Positions 1 to 9,428 of a stretch of DNA of 26,628 bases are shown here, piece after piece. Position 1 is the stretch's first letter, and the number at the start of each line of letters is the position of its first letter. Under the pieces are notes generated by a model. That model ran no database searches and was not told where the DNA came from. It saw only the letters and a list, made by a program, of their open reading frames with translations. Source of the stretch: Polysphondylium violaceum. Its lineage: Eukaryota > Evosea > Eumycetozoa > Dictyosteliales > Dictyosteliaceae. The stretch covers positions 1 through 26,628 of the forward strand of contig AJWJ01000319.1 in assembly GCA_000277445.1 (NCBI GenBank), given 5' to 3'. Both the position numbers and the translations under genes were made by a program.

Positions 1-67
1 TTTTTTTTAAAATTTACGAAAAGAGATCCTATTTGGGCCTACCCTAAAACGATGCAGCCACGACTAA
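1..67 (+). promoter_or_regulatory. 5' flank of RING/TRAF-like gene A
   Basis: Short AT-rich upstream sequence cut by the window edge. An in-frame TAA (65-67) lies directly before the ATG at 68, which fixes that ATG as the first in frame. The upstream blocks found before copies B to E are not visible here; they would lie outside the window if present. Confidence 0.4.
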
Positions 68-1396
68 ATGGAAGAGGATAAGGATAAAGATAAGGATAAG
101 GATAAGGATAAGGATAAGGATAAGGATAAGGATAAGGATAAGGATAAGGATAAGGATAAGGATAAGGATAAGGATAAGGATAAGGATCAACAAGAAAATA
201 TTTTGCCAGATAAAGAAACATATTTACAAGATAATAGTTCACCATTTGAAGATCCAACATTTAGTGAGGAAAGGATAGAGATTTTGTTGGATGATGTTTT
301 TGTAAACAAGAATGATATATATAATTGCTCTATATGTTTAGAGATGAAACCTGTGCTCTATCAATGTTACAATGGACATATGAATTGCCTTCAATGTTGG
401 GAAAAACATTTGAGTACAAACAAATCATGTCCTATTTGTAGAGTAAAGATTACACGACAAACACTTGGTAAAAACTTGGCAATAGAGTCATTTGTCTCTA
501 AAGAAATGGTAATTATTATGACTAGTGAATATTTATTACATGAACAATAATTATTAACAAACTAGCCTACATAAAACCAATAGATGAGATGTCCATATTC
601 TGAAACATGCGATTCAATGAATTATGGTACATTTAAAAATAAACACAACAATGAATGTGAATATAGATCAATTAAGTGTGAATGTTTAGTAATCATGAAA
701 TTCAATGAATTGGAAAATCATCAAAAACAGTGTCCTAAATCAAAACTTAGTTGTTCTCATTGTCAAACTGTGTTCACTAGAGATTCAAATCATTTAGAAA
801 TATGTGATGAGATGAATATATCTTGTCATCAATGTCAAACAAAAATTAAAAGAAAGGAATTAATTGATCATGTTAGAGATGCATGTCCAAAAACAAAGAT
901 CACATGTCCTTTGAAGTATTTGGGTTGTAGAGGTGATTTCTATAGACAAGATAAAAGAACTCATTTCACGTCTGATCAACATATAAATGTTTGTATGGGT
1001 ATTGTTTCTAATCAACCTGTTTTCATGACAACTTTAGAAAGAGGTACCTTTGAAACCAAATTTCAATTTTTAGGTGTTGATTCCTCTTTATCATATGAAA
1101 TTGAAGATGGAGAGTTAGTTACAAATTTTCCTAACTTGATGAATGAACCTTTTGCAAAAGATTATAGTTTCACAATAAACCTCTATGACAAAAACAACAA
1201 TCTTTTAGAATCTGGAGGTAAGTGGTAATTACTTGTGTTCTATGATTCTTTATATACTAACTATTTCATACGACTTGTAGATATATATTGTTTATCAAAA
1301 TATAATGGGGTAATAGTAGACCAAAGTCGATTCCAAGATTATCAATCAATCCAATTAACAATATATAAAAAAAACCTACCACCACAAAATACATAA
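68..1396 (+). CDS. RING / TRAF-type zinc-finger protein, copy A
   Basis: Model: exons 68-508, 584-1217 and 1281-1396, giving 396 aa; introns of 75 bp (phase 0) and 63 bp (phase 1). A D(KD)18 arm occupies residues 4-40. A C3HC4 RING follows with ligands C87, C90, C100, H104, C107, C110, C121 and C124. TRAF-type zinc-finger motifs, recognisable as repeated CxC/CxxC, His and Cys spacings, fill about residues 148-280. The C-terminal part is beta-rich and sits where TRAF proteins carry a MATH domain, but I cannot confirm that fold. The RING implies an E3 ubiquitin ligase of the kind dictyostelids have in large numbers; substrates are unknown. Without splicing the last intron the frame stops at TAA just after GKW (1226-1228). 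The spliced exon ends in the family tail LTIYKKN. Closest to copy B. Confidence 0.8.
77..187 (+). repeat. Coding hexanucleotide repeat (GATAAG)n
   Basis: About 18.5 copies of GATAAG, nearly perfect, in frame inside exon 1 of copy A. They encode alternating Asp and Lys. Copies B, C and D lack the repeat: their N-termini go from the Met to the shared S-F/S-E-E segment within about 15 residues. The uniform codon use points to recent slippage rather than selected protein sequence. Confidence 0.95.
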
Positions 1397-1447
1397 ACAA
1401 ATATACTACACCTAAAATTTAAATGTTGATGTTAATAAAATATATTT

Positions 1448-1880
1448 AATTGTTCGATATGTTTAGAGATGAAACCTGTGCTTTATCAATGTTACAATGG
1501 ACACTTGGACTGCCTTCAATGTTGGGAAGATTATTTAAAGACAATCAATACATGTCCTGTTTGTAGAGTTAAGATTACAAGAAAAAAACTATGAAAAAAC
1601 TTGGCGTTAGAATCACTTTTCTCTCTAATTTATAACTTGAAGTAGAAACATTTTTCAAAAGATTTTGATTTGATAAGTCTCTATGACAAAAACAACAAAC
1701 TTTTATCTCAAACAGGTATGTGGTAATTAGTTGGGTTCTATAAATCTTTATTTACTAAATATTTCATACAACTTGTAGTAGGAGCCTGTTTATCAAAATA
1801 TAAGTTGGCAATAATCAGCAGCTTTTCAATCATATTAACAATATTTAAAAAAACCTATCACGACTAAATACATAATAAAA
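1448..1880 (+). pseudogene. Deleted RING/TRAF-like copy (RING fused to C-terminal tail)
   Basis: At 1448-1593 the frame reads a RING with all eight metal ligands (NCSICLEM... to CPVCRVKI), then TGA. No usable start precedes it, since the upstream frame has TAA. The whole zinc-finger exon is missing. From about 1634 the sequence resumes as the end of exon 2 (FAKD-like, then SLYDKNNKL), followed by a last-intron donor (GGTATGTGGTAATTAG) and an ACTTGTAG acceptor, and then the LTIFKK tail. This is an internally deleted copy of the host gene, most likely dead. Confidence 0.75.
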
Positions 1881-1970
1881 TATAATAGACCAAAATATTT
1901 AAATGTTTATGTTAATAAATTCTTCTTAATCTGGAATTTGAAAGGTTTTTACTTTGAAGTTATCTTATAA

Positions 1971-2231
1971 AAAAAACCCAAATTCAACTCAGACTACAAA
2001 ATAAAAGGTGATGAAATAACCTACGTTGTCACCGAATTGAGTATCGAGTCGTCTTATGAAACTACTGTTGGTCTAGCAAAAGAATTCAAGAATATTATCA
2101 TCATATTTGTAAGTGAAATAGGATATGATCCTTATCAAGCTCGTAGATTAATTCATGACCTCGTATCTAACATGCCATATTCAACCTCCTCCATTATCTT
2201 TAACAGCGTATCCCGTGAATTAATTTTATAG
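1971..2231 (+). other. Unrecognised open fragment X
   Basis: An 86-codon open stretch bounded by stops, with no early ATG. It reads KGDEITYVVTELSIESS, then a hydrophobic IIIIFVSEIGYDPYQARRL segment. The composition looks like real coding sequence (mixed hydrophobic and charged, few repeats), but I do not recognise a family. A decayed relative lies in the matching place after copy C (about 6420-6625), so it travels with the duplicated unit. It is probably an exon remnant of a gene caught up in the array rather than a gene in its own right. Confidence 0.4.
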
Positions 2232-2280
2232 TAAACTTTAAAGTGGAATGTTAACGATGGCACCTATATAAAAATAATAG

Positions 2281-2745
2281 ATGAATTGCCATATTCTAAC
2301 TCCTATGAAACAATGACATATGGTGCATAAAGATAAACATAGTGGCGAATTTAACCATAGACTTTTTAAAAGTAATTTTTGGCAATATTAAAATTTAATG
2401 AATTTAAAAATCACCAACAACAGTGACCTTTTCTCTTTACTAAAGATTCAAATCATATTGAAATGTGTGATGAGATGAATTTATCCTATGATTAGGCCAG
2501 GAAAAATGAAAAGCAAAGGAATTGAATGGTCATATAGAGAAGAGTGTATAAAAAATACTGTTCACCTGCTTTTTATATCAGTTTGGTTGTAAACCCACTT
2601 ACCTTCGACAAGATATTAAATCTCATTTAAACTTTGAACAACATATTGATATTTTTCTTGGAATCAATAGAACTGTTTCAACTACAATATTGGAAATAGC
2701 TACATTTAAAGGGATGAATTTTTCGTACAGATAACTCTATCAGAA
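2281..2745 (+). pseudogene. Decayed zinc-finger exon of a RING/TRAF-like copy
   Basis: The sequence starts after AATAATAG, matching the intron-1 acceptor of the intact genes. It then follows exon 2 in order: ATGAATTGCCATATTC, KDKH-like, KFNEFKNHQQQ, CDEMN, then an FGC...RQDIKSHL...QHI segment and ILE...TF. Several stops and frame changes interrupt it, and the Cys/His series is incomplete. The RING exon is absent. It lies just upstream of copy B. Confidence 0.75.
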
Positions 2746-2820
2746 ATTAATTGCAACATTTACTATGTTGAATAAACAAGGAGTCTTTGAAAGTTTTTAA
2801 AACTTTAAATAGGAACACAT

Positions 2821-2987
2821 GGGGCTATTTTTATCATCATTCTTGGGGTTCAATCACCAGAAAAAAAGTGGGGTAAAATTTTTACACACCACATTTATTG
2901 AAACAAATTTCACCCTAAAAACCGTATTAATCACATCATAGCTGTAATAATTAGTTTAGTCATTTCAAATACTTAGATCTGTAATAA
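2821..2987 (+). promoter_or_regulatory. Repeated upstream blocks 1-2, before copy B
   Basis: Block 1 (2821-2873) runs from GGGGCTATTTTTATCAT to AAAAAAAGTGGGGT. Block 2 (2880-2914) has ACACACCACATTTATTG and TTTCACCC, followed by CATCATAGCTGTAA. The same blocks lie before copies C and D, and block 2 lies before E. Their survival next to decayed coding relics suggests promoter or 5' leader function, though shared duplication history alone could also explain it. Blocks 3 and 4 of copies C and D are missing here, so B has a shorter upstream region. Confidence 0.4.
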
Positions 2988-4155
2988 ATGGATAATAGTC
3001 TACCATTTTCTGATCCAAAATTTAGTGAGGAAATAATAGAATACTCATTGGAAGATGTTTTTGTAAACAAGAAAGATATATATAATTGCTCTATATGTTT
3101 AGAGATGAAACCTGTGCTTTATCAATGTTACAATGGACACTTGAACTGCCTTCAATGTTGGGAAAATCATTTAAAGACAAGAAAAACGTGTCCTGTTTGT
3201 AGATTGAATATTTCACTACAAACACTTGGTAAAAACTTGGCACTGGAATTATTTCTCTCTCAAGAAATAGTATGTATGGTGACATTTGAATATTTAATAG
3301 AGGTGATTATACTAATACATCTATATCTACATATCAATATGAATAGATGAAATGCCCATATTCTGATCTATGTGAATATATGAACTATGGTACATTTAAA
3401 GATAAACATATTCGAGAATGTGAATATAGATCAATTAAATGTGAATGTTTAGCAATCATGAAATTTAATGAATTGGAAAAGCATCAAAAACAATGTCCTA
3501 AATCAAAACTTAGTTGTTCTCATTGTCAAACTGTGTTTTTTAGAGATTTAAATCATTTAGAAATATGTGATGAGATGAATATATCTTGTCATCAATGTCA
3601 AACAAAAATTAAAAGAAAGGAATTAATTGATCATGTTAGAGATGCATGTCCAAAAACAAAGATCATATGTCCTTTCAAGTATTTAGGTTGTGGAGATGAT
3701 TTCTATAGACAAGATAAAAGGTCTCATTTCACGTCTGATCAACATATAAATGTTTGTATGGGTATTGGTTCTGATCAACCTGTTTTCATGACAACCTTGG
3801 AAAAAGGTACCTTTGAAACCACATTTGAATTTTTAGGTGTTGACTCCGCTTTATCATATCAAAAATCTGATACTGAAGATAAAGATTTAGTTGCAATAAT
3901 TCATAACTTGGGTAATCAACCATTTGCTAAAGATTATGATTATATAATAAACCTCTATGACAAGAACAACAAAATTATATCTTCAGGAGGTAAGTGGTAA
4001 TTTGTTGGATTCTATGATTCTATACTAACTATTTCATACGACTTGTAGTAAAATCTTGTTTATTAAAATATAATGGTCAAATTTTTGGGCTCCAAGATTT
4101 TCAATCAATCAAATTAACAATATTTAAAAAAAACCAATTACCACAATATACATAA
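2988..4155 (+). CDS. RING / TRAF-type zinc-finger protein, copy B
   Basis: Model: exons 2988-3269, 3347-3989 and 4049-4155, giving 343 aa. Intron 1 (77 bp, phase 0) starts GTATGT. Intron 2 (59 bp, phase 1) starts GTAAGT, has a TACTAAC box and ends TTGTAG. The C3HC4 RING spans residues 34-71. The TRAF-type zinc-finger region begins MKCPYSDLC at the start of exon 2. Intron 2 is not a multiple of three: splicing restores the C-terminal frame (QDFQSIKLTIFKKNQ) seen in the other copies, while the unspliced frame stops after GKW. This is the best internal proof that the last intron is real. About 130 bp of exon 2 around 3540-3670 differs from copy A at only a few positions, so the two duplicated recently or converted. 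Likely E3 ligase, substrate unknown. Confidence 0.82.
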
Positions 4156-4289
4156 AAAATAGACAACACCAAAAAATTAACGTTAATAAAACTCATAATC
4201 TGGAATAGGCGAATGTTTATTTAAATTTTGTATTCTAAATTAAGATAAACATTTTTTCATTTTGGTTTTATTATCACCTACCAAAACCA

Positions 4290-4660
4290 ATACAGACATC
4301 AATGTAAAACAAAAATTAAAAGAAAGGAATTAACTGTTAATAGAGATGCATGTCCAAAAACAAAGATTATATGTCCTTTTTCATATGAAACTGATGATCA
4401 AAAATCAGTTTCAAGAACTCACCACTTAATAAACCAATAGTAAAAGATTATGATTTTAGAATAAGCATGTATGATAAAATAACAATTTTTTGGTTATGGA
4501 AGTGGTAATTAGCAGGGTTTCATAATTCCTAATATACTAACTATTATATACTACTTGTGGAAGGGTTTAGTTTATTAAATAATTCCTGGACAATACTCAA
4601 ATGTAGCTTGAATTGCAAGCTTTTCAATCAAATAACAATTTTTAAATAAAACCTATCACA
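4290..4660 (+). pseudogene. Decayed RING/TRAF-like fragment (finger to tail)
   Basis: A short finger segment (HQCKTKIKRKEL, then RDACPKTKIICP) jumps straight to the KDYDFRISMYDK part of exon 2, then to a last-intron-like stretch with TACTAAC, then to a QAFQSN-like tail and TTTAAATAAAACC. Most of exon 2 is deleted and frames are broken. It follows copy B directly, after a short stretch (4180-4220) that shares AATCTGGAAT with the region after the first relic (about 1930). Confidence 0.7.
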
Positions 4661-4689
4661 AAAAAAAATATATATGACACCGAACAATT

Positions 4690-4800
4690 AATTTATTCAC
4701 AGACTTTCGGGCTCAAGAGATTCAAATGAATTCGAAAAGTTTAATCAAATGAATTTATCATGTGAATAGGCAATTAAATTAATTTATGGTGAGTTTTAAC
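4690..4800 (+). pseudogene. Small relic of the second zinc-finger pseudogene type
   Basis: The pieces AGATTCAAATGAATTCGAAA, ATGAATTTATCATGTGAATAGG and a following purine-rich stretch match 2444-2515 in the relic before copy B. It has only about 100 bp of recognisable similarity and no open frame. Confidence 0.4.
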
Positions 4801-4822
4801 AAGAGGTTAACTACTATAGTAT

Positions 4823-5215
4823 AGGGCTATTTTTATCATAATTCTTGAGGTTAAATCACAAGAAAAAAAGAGGTAAGATTAAAAAATTTTTACACCACAT
4901 TTATTGATATAAAGTTCACCCCTCAATTATATTAATCATAGCTCTAGTTATCAACTAAGGATGGAATGATATTGTATAAATAATGTGCTATTTTTAATAC
5001 TATTGTTATTATTTTAATTCTTGGCGCCCAAATGTACAAAAAATAGAGGGTAATCCACTTAACTTATTGAATTGAAGCATTTTTGTGCAAACAAATGATT
5101 GGTGGGGGAATGAATATTTTTTTATTGTTAAATTATTGAAAAATAATTTGGGTTTTTTCACATGTGAATTTTGGTTATTTATTTTTTTTTGGGTTGAATT
5201 GAAAGAATACTGGAA
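4823..5215 (+). promoter_or_regulatory. Repeated upstream blocks 1-4, before copy C
   Basis: Block 1 at 4823-4870, block 2 at 4886-4922, block 3 (ATAATGTGCTATTTTTAATA) at 4980-5007 and block 4 (GGTGGGGGAATGAATATTTT) at 5098-5127. The same order and similar spacing occur before copy D. The remaining 90 bp to the ATG is T-rich, as usual for dictyostelid promoters. An open frame at 5085-5276 crosses the start of copy C in another frame and is not believed to be a gene. Confidence 0.45.
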
Positions 5216-6379
5216 ATGGAGGAAAAGGATAAAACTCTATCATATTCAAATCCAAGATTTATTGAGGAAAAAATAGAGTACTCATTGGAAGATGTTTTGG
5301 TAAACAAGAAAGATATATATAATTGTTCAATATGTTTAGATATTAAACCTGTGCTTTATCAATGTTACAATGGACATATGAACTGTCTTCAATGTTGGGA
5401 AAATCATTTAAAAACAAACAAAACATGTCCTGTTTGTAGATTAGATATTACTCTACAAACACTAGCTCAAAATTTGGCACTCAAATTTTTTCTCTCTCAA
5501 GAAATGGTATATATTTACTGAGACTATTGAATTATTATTACATGAAGGTGTTTATATTAATACATATTCATATCGAATGAATAGATGAAATGTCCATATT
5601 CTAATCTATGTGAAAGTATGAACTATGGTACATTTAAAGATAAACACAACAATGAATGTCTATATAGATCAATTAAATGTCAATGTTCGGTAATCATGAA
5701 ATTCAATGAATTCGAAAATCATCAAAAACAATGTCCCAAATCAAAGTTTATTTGCCCCCATTGCTTCATTGTGTTTAATAGAGATTCAAATCATTTAGAA
5801 ATATGTGATGAGATGGATATATCTTGTCATCAATGTAAAACAAAAATTAAAAGAAAGGAATTAATTGATCATGTTAGACATGAATGCCCAAAAACAAAGA
5901 TCACATGCCCCTTAAAGTATTTGGGTTGTAGAATTGCTTTCAAAAGAGAAGATAAAAAGTCTCACTTCACATCTATTCAACACTTAAATGTCTGTATGGA
6001 TATATCTGATCAACCTGTTTTCATGACAACTCTGGAAAGAGGTACCTTTGAAACCAAATTTCAATTTTTGGTTGTTGACTCATCTTTTTCATATAAAATT
6101 GAAGACGAAGATCTTGTTACAAAAATTAATAACTTGAAGTATCAATCTTTTGCAAAAGATTTTTATTTTACAATAAGCATCTATGACAAAAACAACAATC
6201 TTTTATCTTCAGGAAGTAAGTGGTAATTAATTATATTCTACGATTATTTATATACTAAATATTTCAAATGACTTGTATAAATAGGTTGTTTATTACTATA
6301 TGATGGGATAAGATTCGAAAACGGTGAATTCCGAGATTTTCAATCAGTCAAATTAACAATATTTAAAAAAAACCAATGA
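5216..6379 (+). CDS. RING / TRAF-type zinc-finger protein, copy C
   Basis: Model: exons 5216-5506, 5585-6215 and 6285-6379, giving 338 aa. The C3HC4 RING is at residues 37-74, and the TRAF-type finger region starts at MKCPYSNLC. The last intron (69 bp) differs from its sisters: the donor is GGA-A/GTAAGT, and the usual ACTTGTAG acceptor has become ACTTGTATAAATAG, moving the splice site downstream. Joined this way, the last exon reads in frame (SCLLLYDGIRF, QSVKLTIFKKNQ, stop). Unspliced, the frame stops after SKW and meets more stops. Sequence signatures (CQCSVIMKFNEFENH, CMDISDQPVF, LAQNLALK) pair it with copy D. Probable E3 ubiquitin ligase. Confidence 0.8.
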
Positions 6380-6419
6380 CCACACTAAAAATTTTAATAA
6401 ATCCTTATGTTATACATGA

Positions 6420-6625
6420 AAGGTTTTTAATTTGAAGTTTTATCACCACACTACAAAGTAAACGCCATTAGATTGGACATGATCAGTGATCAATGACTGG
6501 CAACATTGACACGGAATAGGGTATCAAGTTGCCCTAGGTTATGATCTCAAGAGTAGGCTACTATTAGTCACTGAATGAGGGATATAATCCTTATCTAAAT
6601 CTACTATATCATCTAAAAATAGAAA
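6420..6625 (+). pseudogene. Decayed relative of fragment X
   Basis: The stretch GAAAGGTTTTTAATTTGAAG, then ACACTACAAAGTAAA, then GTATCAAGTTG and GGGATATAATCCTTATCTAA follows the order of 1935-2185 before and within fragment X. No frame stays open. It sits after copy C as fragment X sits after the copy A cluster, marking the same point in the duplicated unit. Confidence 0.45.
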
Positions 6626-6889
6626 AAATGTAATTTATGATCAAATTATGTTTCTCACTCTACAATTTATGTCAAAGTGTATTACTTTTCATCTATACCT
6701 ATCTCTATAAAAAGAAAAGAAAAATCACAAAAAACAAATCTTATTATGTACACCTTCATAAAAAGAATTGTTCATGTTTAAAATTTTAAATTGAATATAA
6801 ATCTTTTTTATTTGGATTTAATAACACATATAAATATATCATTGTATAAAAATACAAATTGAGATCAATTTATTATTTTTTTTTAAGGA
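6626..6889. other. AT-rich spacer, nothing recognised
   Basis: No open frame of note, no relic of the RING/TRAF genes and no structured RNA that I can see. Pure AT-rich spacer between two relics. Confidence 0.6.
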
Positions 6890-7270
6890 AAAGTGATGTC
6901 CAATATTGTTACCACCTAAAGATCTGAAGTATAAAGTAATTTTGAGAGATTAATGCCAAACACTATCTTTTCGGCCTGTGATTTAAATCAATGTTTAAGC
7001 CGATTTGGAATGGCAACCCCCAAGGCTGATAGATGTACAAATAAAAATGAATAACAACAGTGTCCCTTATTAAAGTATAGATATTCTCTTTGTGAAAATA
7101 TGAGTTCTAGAGATTCAAATCATTTTGACCTAAAAGTTGGGATTAAGTTTTTCGTACAGAAAAATTAATAAGAAATGAATTGCATCATATCTTTATGGTA
7201 GATAAACAAGTTATTGCAAAAATTCACAAAAACTATTTTCGATTTTTATTAACAATTAAATGAAAAAAAC
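6890..7270 (+). pseudogene. Badly decayed zinc-finger exon relic
   Basis: Islands of similarity to exon 2 and to the relic before copy B: AATAACAACAGTGTCCC, then TATAGATATTCTCTTTGTGA followed by AAAATATGAG, then AGATTCAAATCATTT, then TTTTTCGTACAGA and ATTAATAAGAAATGAATTGC. Stops in all frames. It occupies the slot before copy D that 2281-2745 fills before copy B. Confidence 0.5.
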
Positions 7271-7402
7271 TTTAGAAGAAACCCATATTAAATATGATAA
7301 CTTTTGAGATAAATCATATCAATAAAAATTTTAACAATCTGTAAAAAAACTCTATCTAAAAACAACCAGAAATTTCATATATATGAGTTTTAACAATGAC
7401 AT

Positions 7403-7835
7403 AGAGGCTATTTTTATCATTTATCTTCGGGCTCAATCTCCAGAAAAAAAAGTGGGGTTAAATTTTTACACACCACATTTATTGATATAAATTTCACCCT
7501 CTTAAAATAATAATAACATCATAGCTGTAAGAATCATCATAAAATATTTCTGGATGAAATGTAGAATATATAATGTGCTATTTTTATAACTATTGTTTTT
7601 TTTCTGGGGTGCATAAAGAGAATAAATAGAGGAATACTTATTTTATTGTACTGAAGCATCTCTATCATAAAATTACCTATAGGGGTTATATCAAATGATT
7701 AAAATATAGAATGGTGGGGGAATGAAAATTTTTTTATTATTTAATAAATGAATATAAATTTGGCTATTCATTTTTTTTTACACAGGATACTTTTTTTTTC
7801 GTGCAGAATAAAAAGAATACTGGAGATTGCAATTA
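7403..7835 (+). promoter_or_regulatory. Repeated upstream blocks 1-4, before copy D
   Basis: Block 1 at 7403-7457 (GAGGCTATTTTTATCAT to AAAAGTGGGGT), block 2 at 7463-7500, block 3 at 7570-7597 (ATAATGTGCTATTTTTATAA) and block 4 at 7710-7739 (GGTGGGGGAATGAAAATTTT). Arrangement as before copy C. Confidence 0.45.
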
Positions 7836-9027
7836 ATGGAGGAAAAGGATAATTTTCTATCATATTCATATCCAATTTTTAGTGAGGTAAAAATAGATTA
7901 CTCATTGGAAGATGTTTTGGTAAACAAGAAAGATATATATAACTGTTCAATATGTTTACAGATTAAACCTGTGCTTTATCAATGTTACAATGGTCACATG
8001 AACTGCTTTCTATGTTGGATAAATCATTTAAAAACAAACAAAACATGTCCTGTTTGTAGATTAGATGTTACTCTACAAACACTAGCTCAAAATTTGGCAC
8101 TCAAATTATTTCTCTCTCAAGAAATGGTATTTATTTATTGAGACTATCGAATATTAATTACATACTAGTCTTTATACTAATATATCTACATATGAAAATG
8201 AATAGATGAAATGCCCATATTCTAATCTCTGTGAAAATATGAACTATGGCACATTTATAGATAAACATAGTCGAGAATGTGAATATAGATCAATTAAATG
8301 TCAATGTTCGGTAATCATGAAATTCAATGAATTCGAAAATCATCAAAAACAATGTCCCAAATCAAAGATCAGTTGTCCTCATTGTCAAACTGTGTTTGTT
8401 AGAGATTCAAATCATTTGGAAACATGTGATGAGATGAATATATCTTGTCATCAATGTAAAACAAAAATTAAAAGAAAGGAAATAACTGATCATATTAGAG
8501 ATGTATGTCCAGAAACAATGACCACATGTCCTTTAAAGTATTTGGGTTGTGGAGGTTCTTTCTTTAAAAAAGATAAAATGGCTCATTTGAAATCTGATCA
8601 ACATATAAATGTTTGTATGGATATTTCTGATCAACCTGTTTTCATGACAACTTTGGAAAGAGGTACCTTTGAAACTAAATTTCAATTTTTGGGGATTAAC
8701 TCCTCTTTTTCATATCAACATGGAAATCAGGTGTTAGATATAACCTTTGATAACTTGAATGATCAACCTTTTGCAAAAGATTATGATTTTCGAATCAGCA
8801 TCTATGACAAAAACAACAATATTTTAGATCCAGGAGGTAAGTGGTATTTAGTTGGGTTCAATGATAATAAAAAGATGATTCTTAATACTAACTATTTAAT
8901 ACGATTTGTAGATAAATATTGTTTATCAGAAATTACTGGGATACTATCCAGACATAAGCAAAATCAAGCTTTTCAATCAATCAAATTAACAATTTTTAAA
9001 AAAAACCAATCTCCACAAAAAATATAA
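7836..9027 (+). CDS. RING / TRAF-type zinc-finger protein, copy D
   Basis: Model: exons 7836-8126, 8206-8836 and 8912-9027, giving 345 aa when the last intron is spliced. Start at the ATG that aligns with copy C (MEEKD). The RING spans residues 37-74 with all ligands; TRAF-type fingers begin MKCPYSNLC. The last intron (8837-8911, 75 bp, GTAAGT, TACTAAC box, TTTGTAG) is a multiple of three and has no stop. The codon after GKW is TAT here, not the TAA of the other full-length copies. Retention would give 370 aa, with WYLVGFNDNKK and LIRFVDKYC inserted. Both forms use the same C-terminal frame ending IKLTIFKKNQSPQKI. Likely E3 ligase; nearest relative is copy C. Confidence 0.82.
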
Positions 9028-9048
9028 AAAAATTGATGATAAACCTTT

Positions 9049-9428
9049 TATTTTTACACACCACATTTATTGAAATAAAATTCAACCTCAAAATAATAAT
9101 AACATATCATAGCTGTTCATATTTAAAAAAGAAAATTCTTAAACTAAAAAATATTTCTGGAAAGAATGGTGTTTGATAAATTATTTTAATTGAAAAACAA
9201 TTGTTTTTTTGCTTTATTGGGGTCTAAAAACAGAACAAAAAGAGGAGACTCCTAAAGGTAATGTAATGATAAAAATAGCTATTAAATGATTAAAAATAGA
9301 TTAGGGGGAATGAATATTTTTTTTAATTTTAAAATTTAAAAAATTCACCCCCCCTTGGTTTAAGTGTGTGCAACAATAATCACTTTTTCAATATTTACTG
9401 TATATTTTAAAATTAAAAAAAGAAATAA
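9049..9428 (+). promoter_or_regulatory. Repeated upstream blocks 2 and 4, before copy E
   Basis: Block 2 (TTTTTACACACCACATTTAT and on) lies at 9051-9090, only about 25 bp after copy D ends. Block 4 (AGGGGGAATGAATATTTTTT) is at 9303-9324; block 3 is barely recognisable. No finger or RING relic intervenes between D and E, so this spacer is much shorter than the others. A T-rich run and a run of seven C residues (about 9350) follow. Confidence 0.4.

Noticed and set aside
39-260. Minus-strand frame encoding a Tyr-Pro repeat
   Set aside because: It is the antisense of the GATAAG coding repeat of copy A, which has a RING downstream in its own frame. The Tyr-Pro run is a shadow.
1226-1228. Programmed stop-codon readthrough after GKW in the RING/TRAF genes
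   Set aside because: Considered because the frame is open beyond TAA in copy A. Rejected because copies B and C restore the C-terminal frame only by splicing, and intron signals (GTAAGT, TACTAAC, TTGTAG) are present in the full copies.
2840-2870. Possible tRNA B-box (GGGTTCAATCACC) in upstream block 1
   Set aside because: No A-box, acceptor stem or anticodon arm at suitable spacing; the other copies change the key bases.
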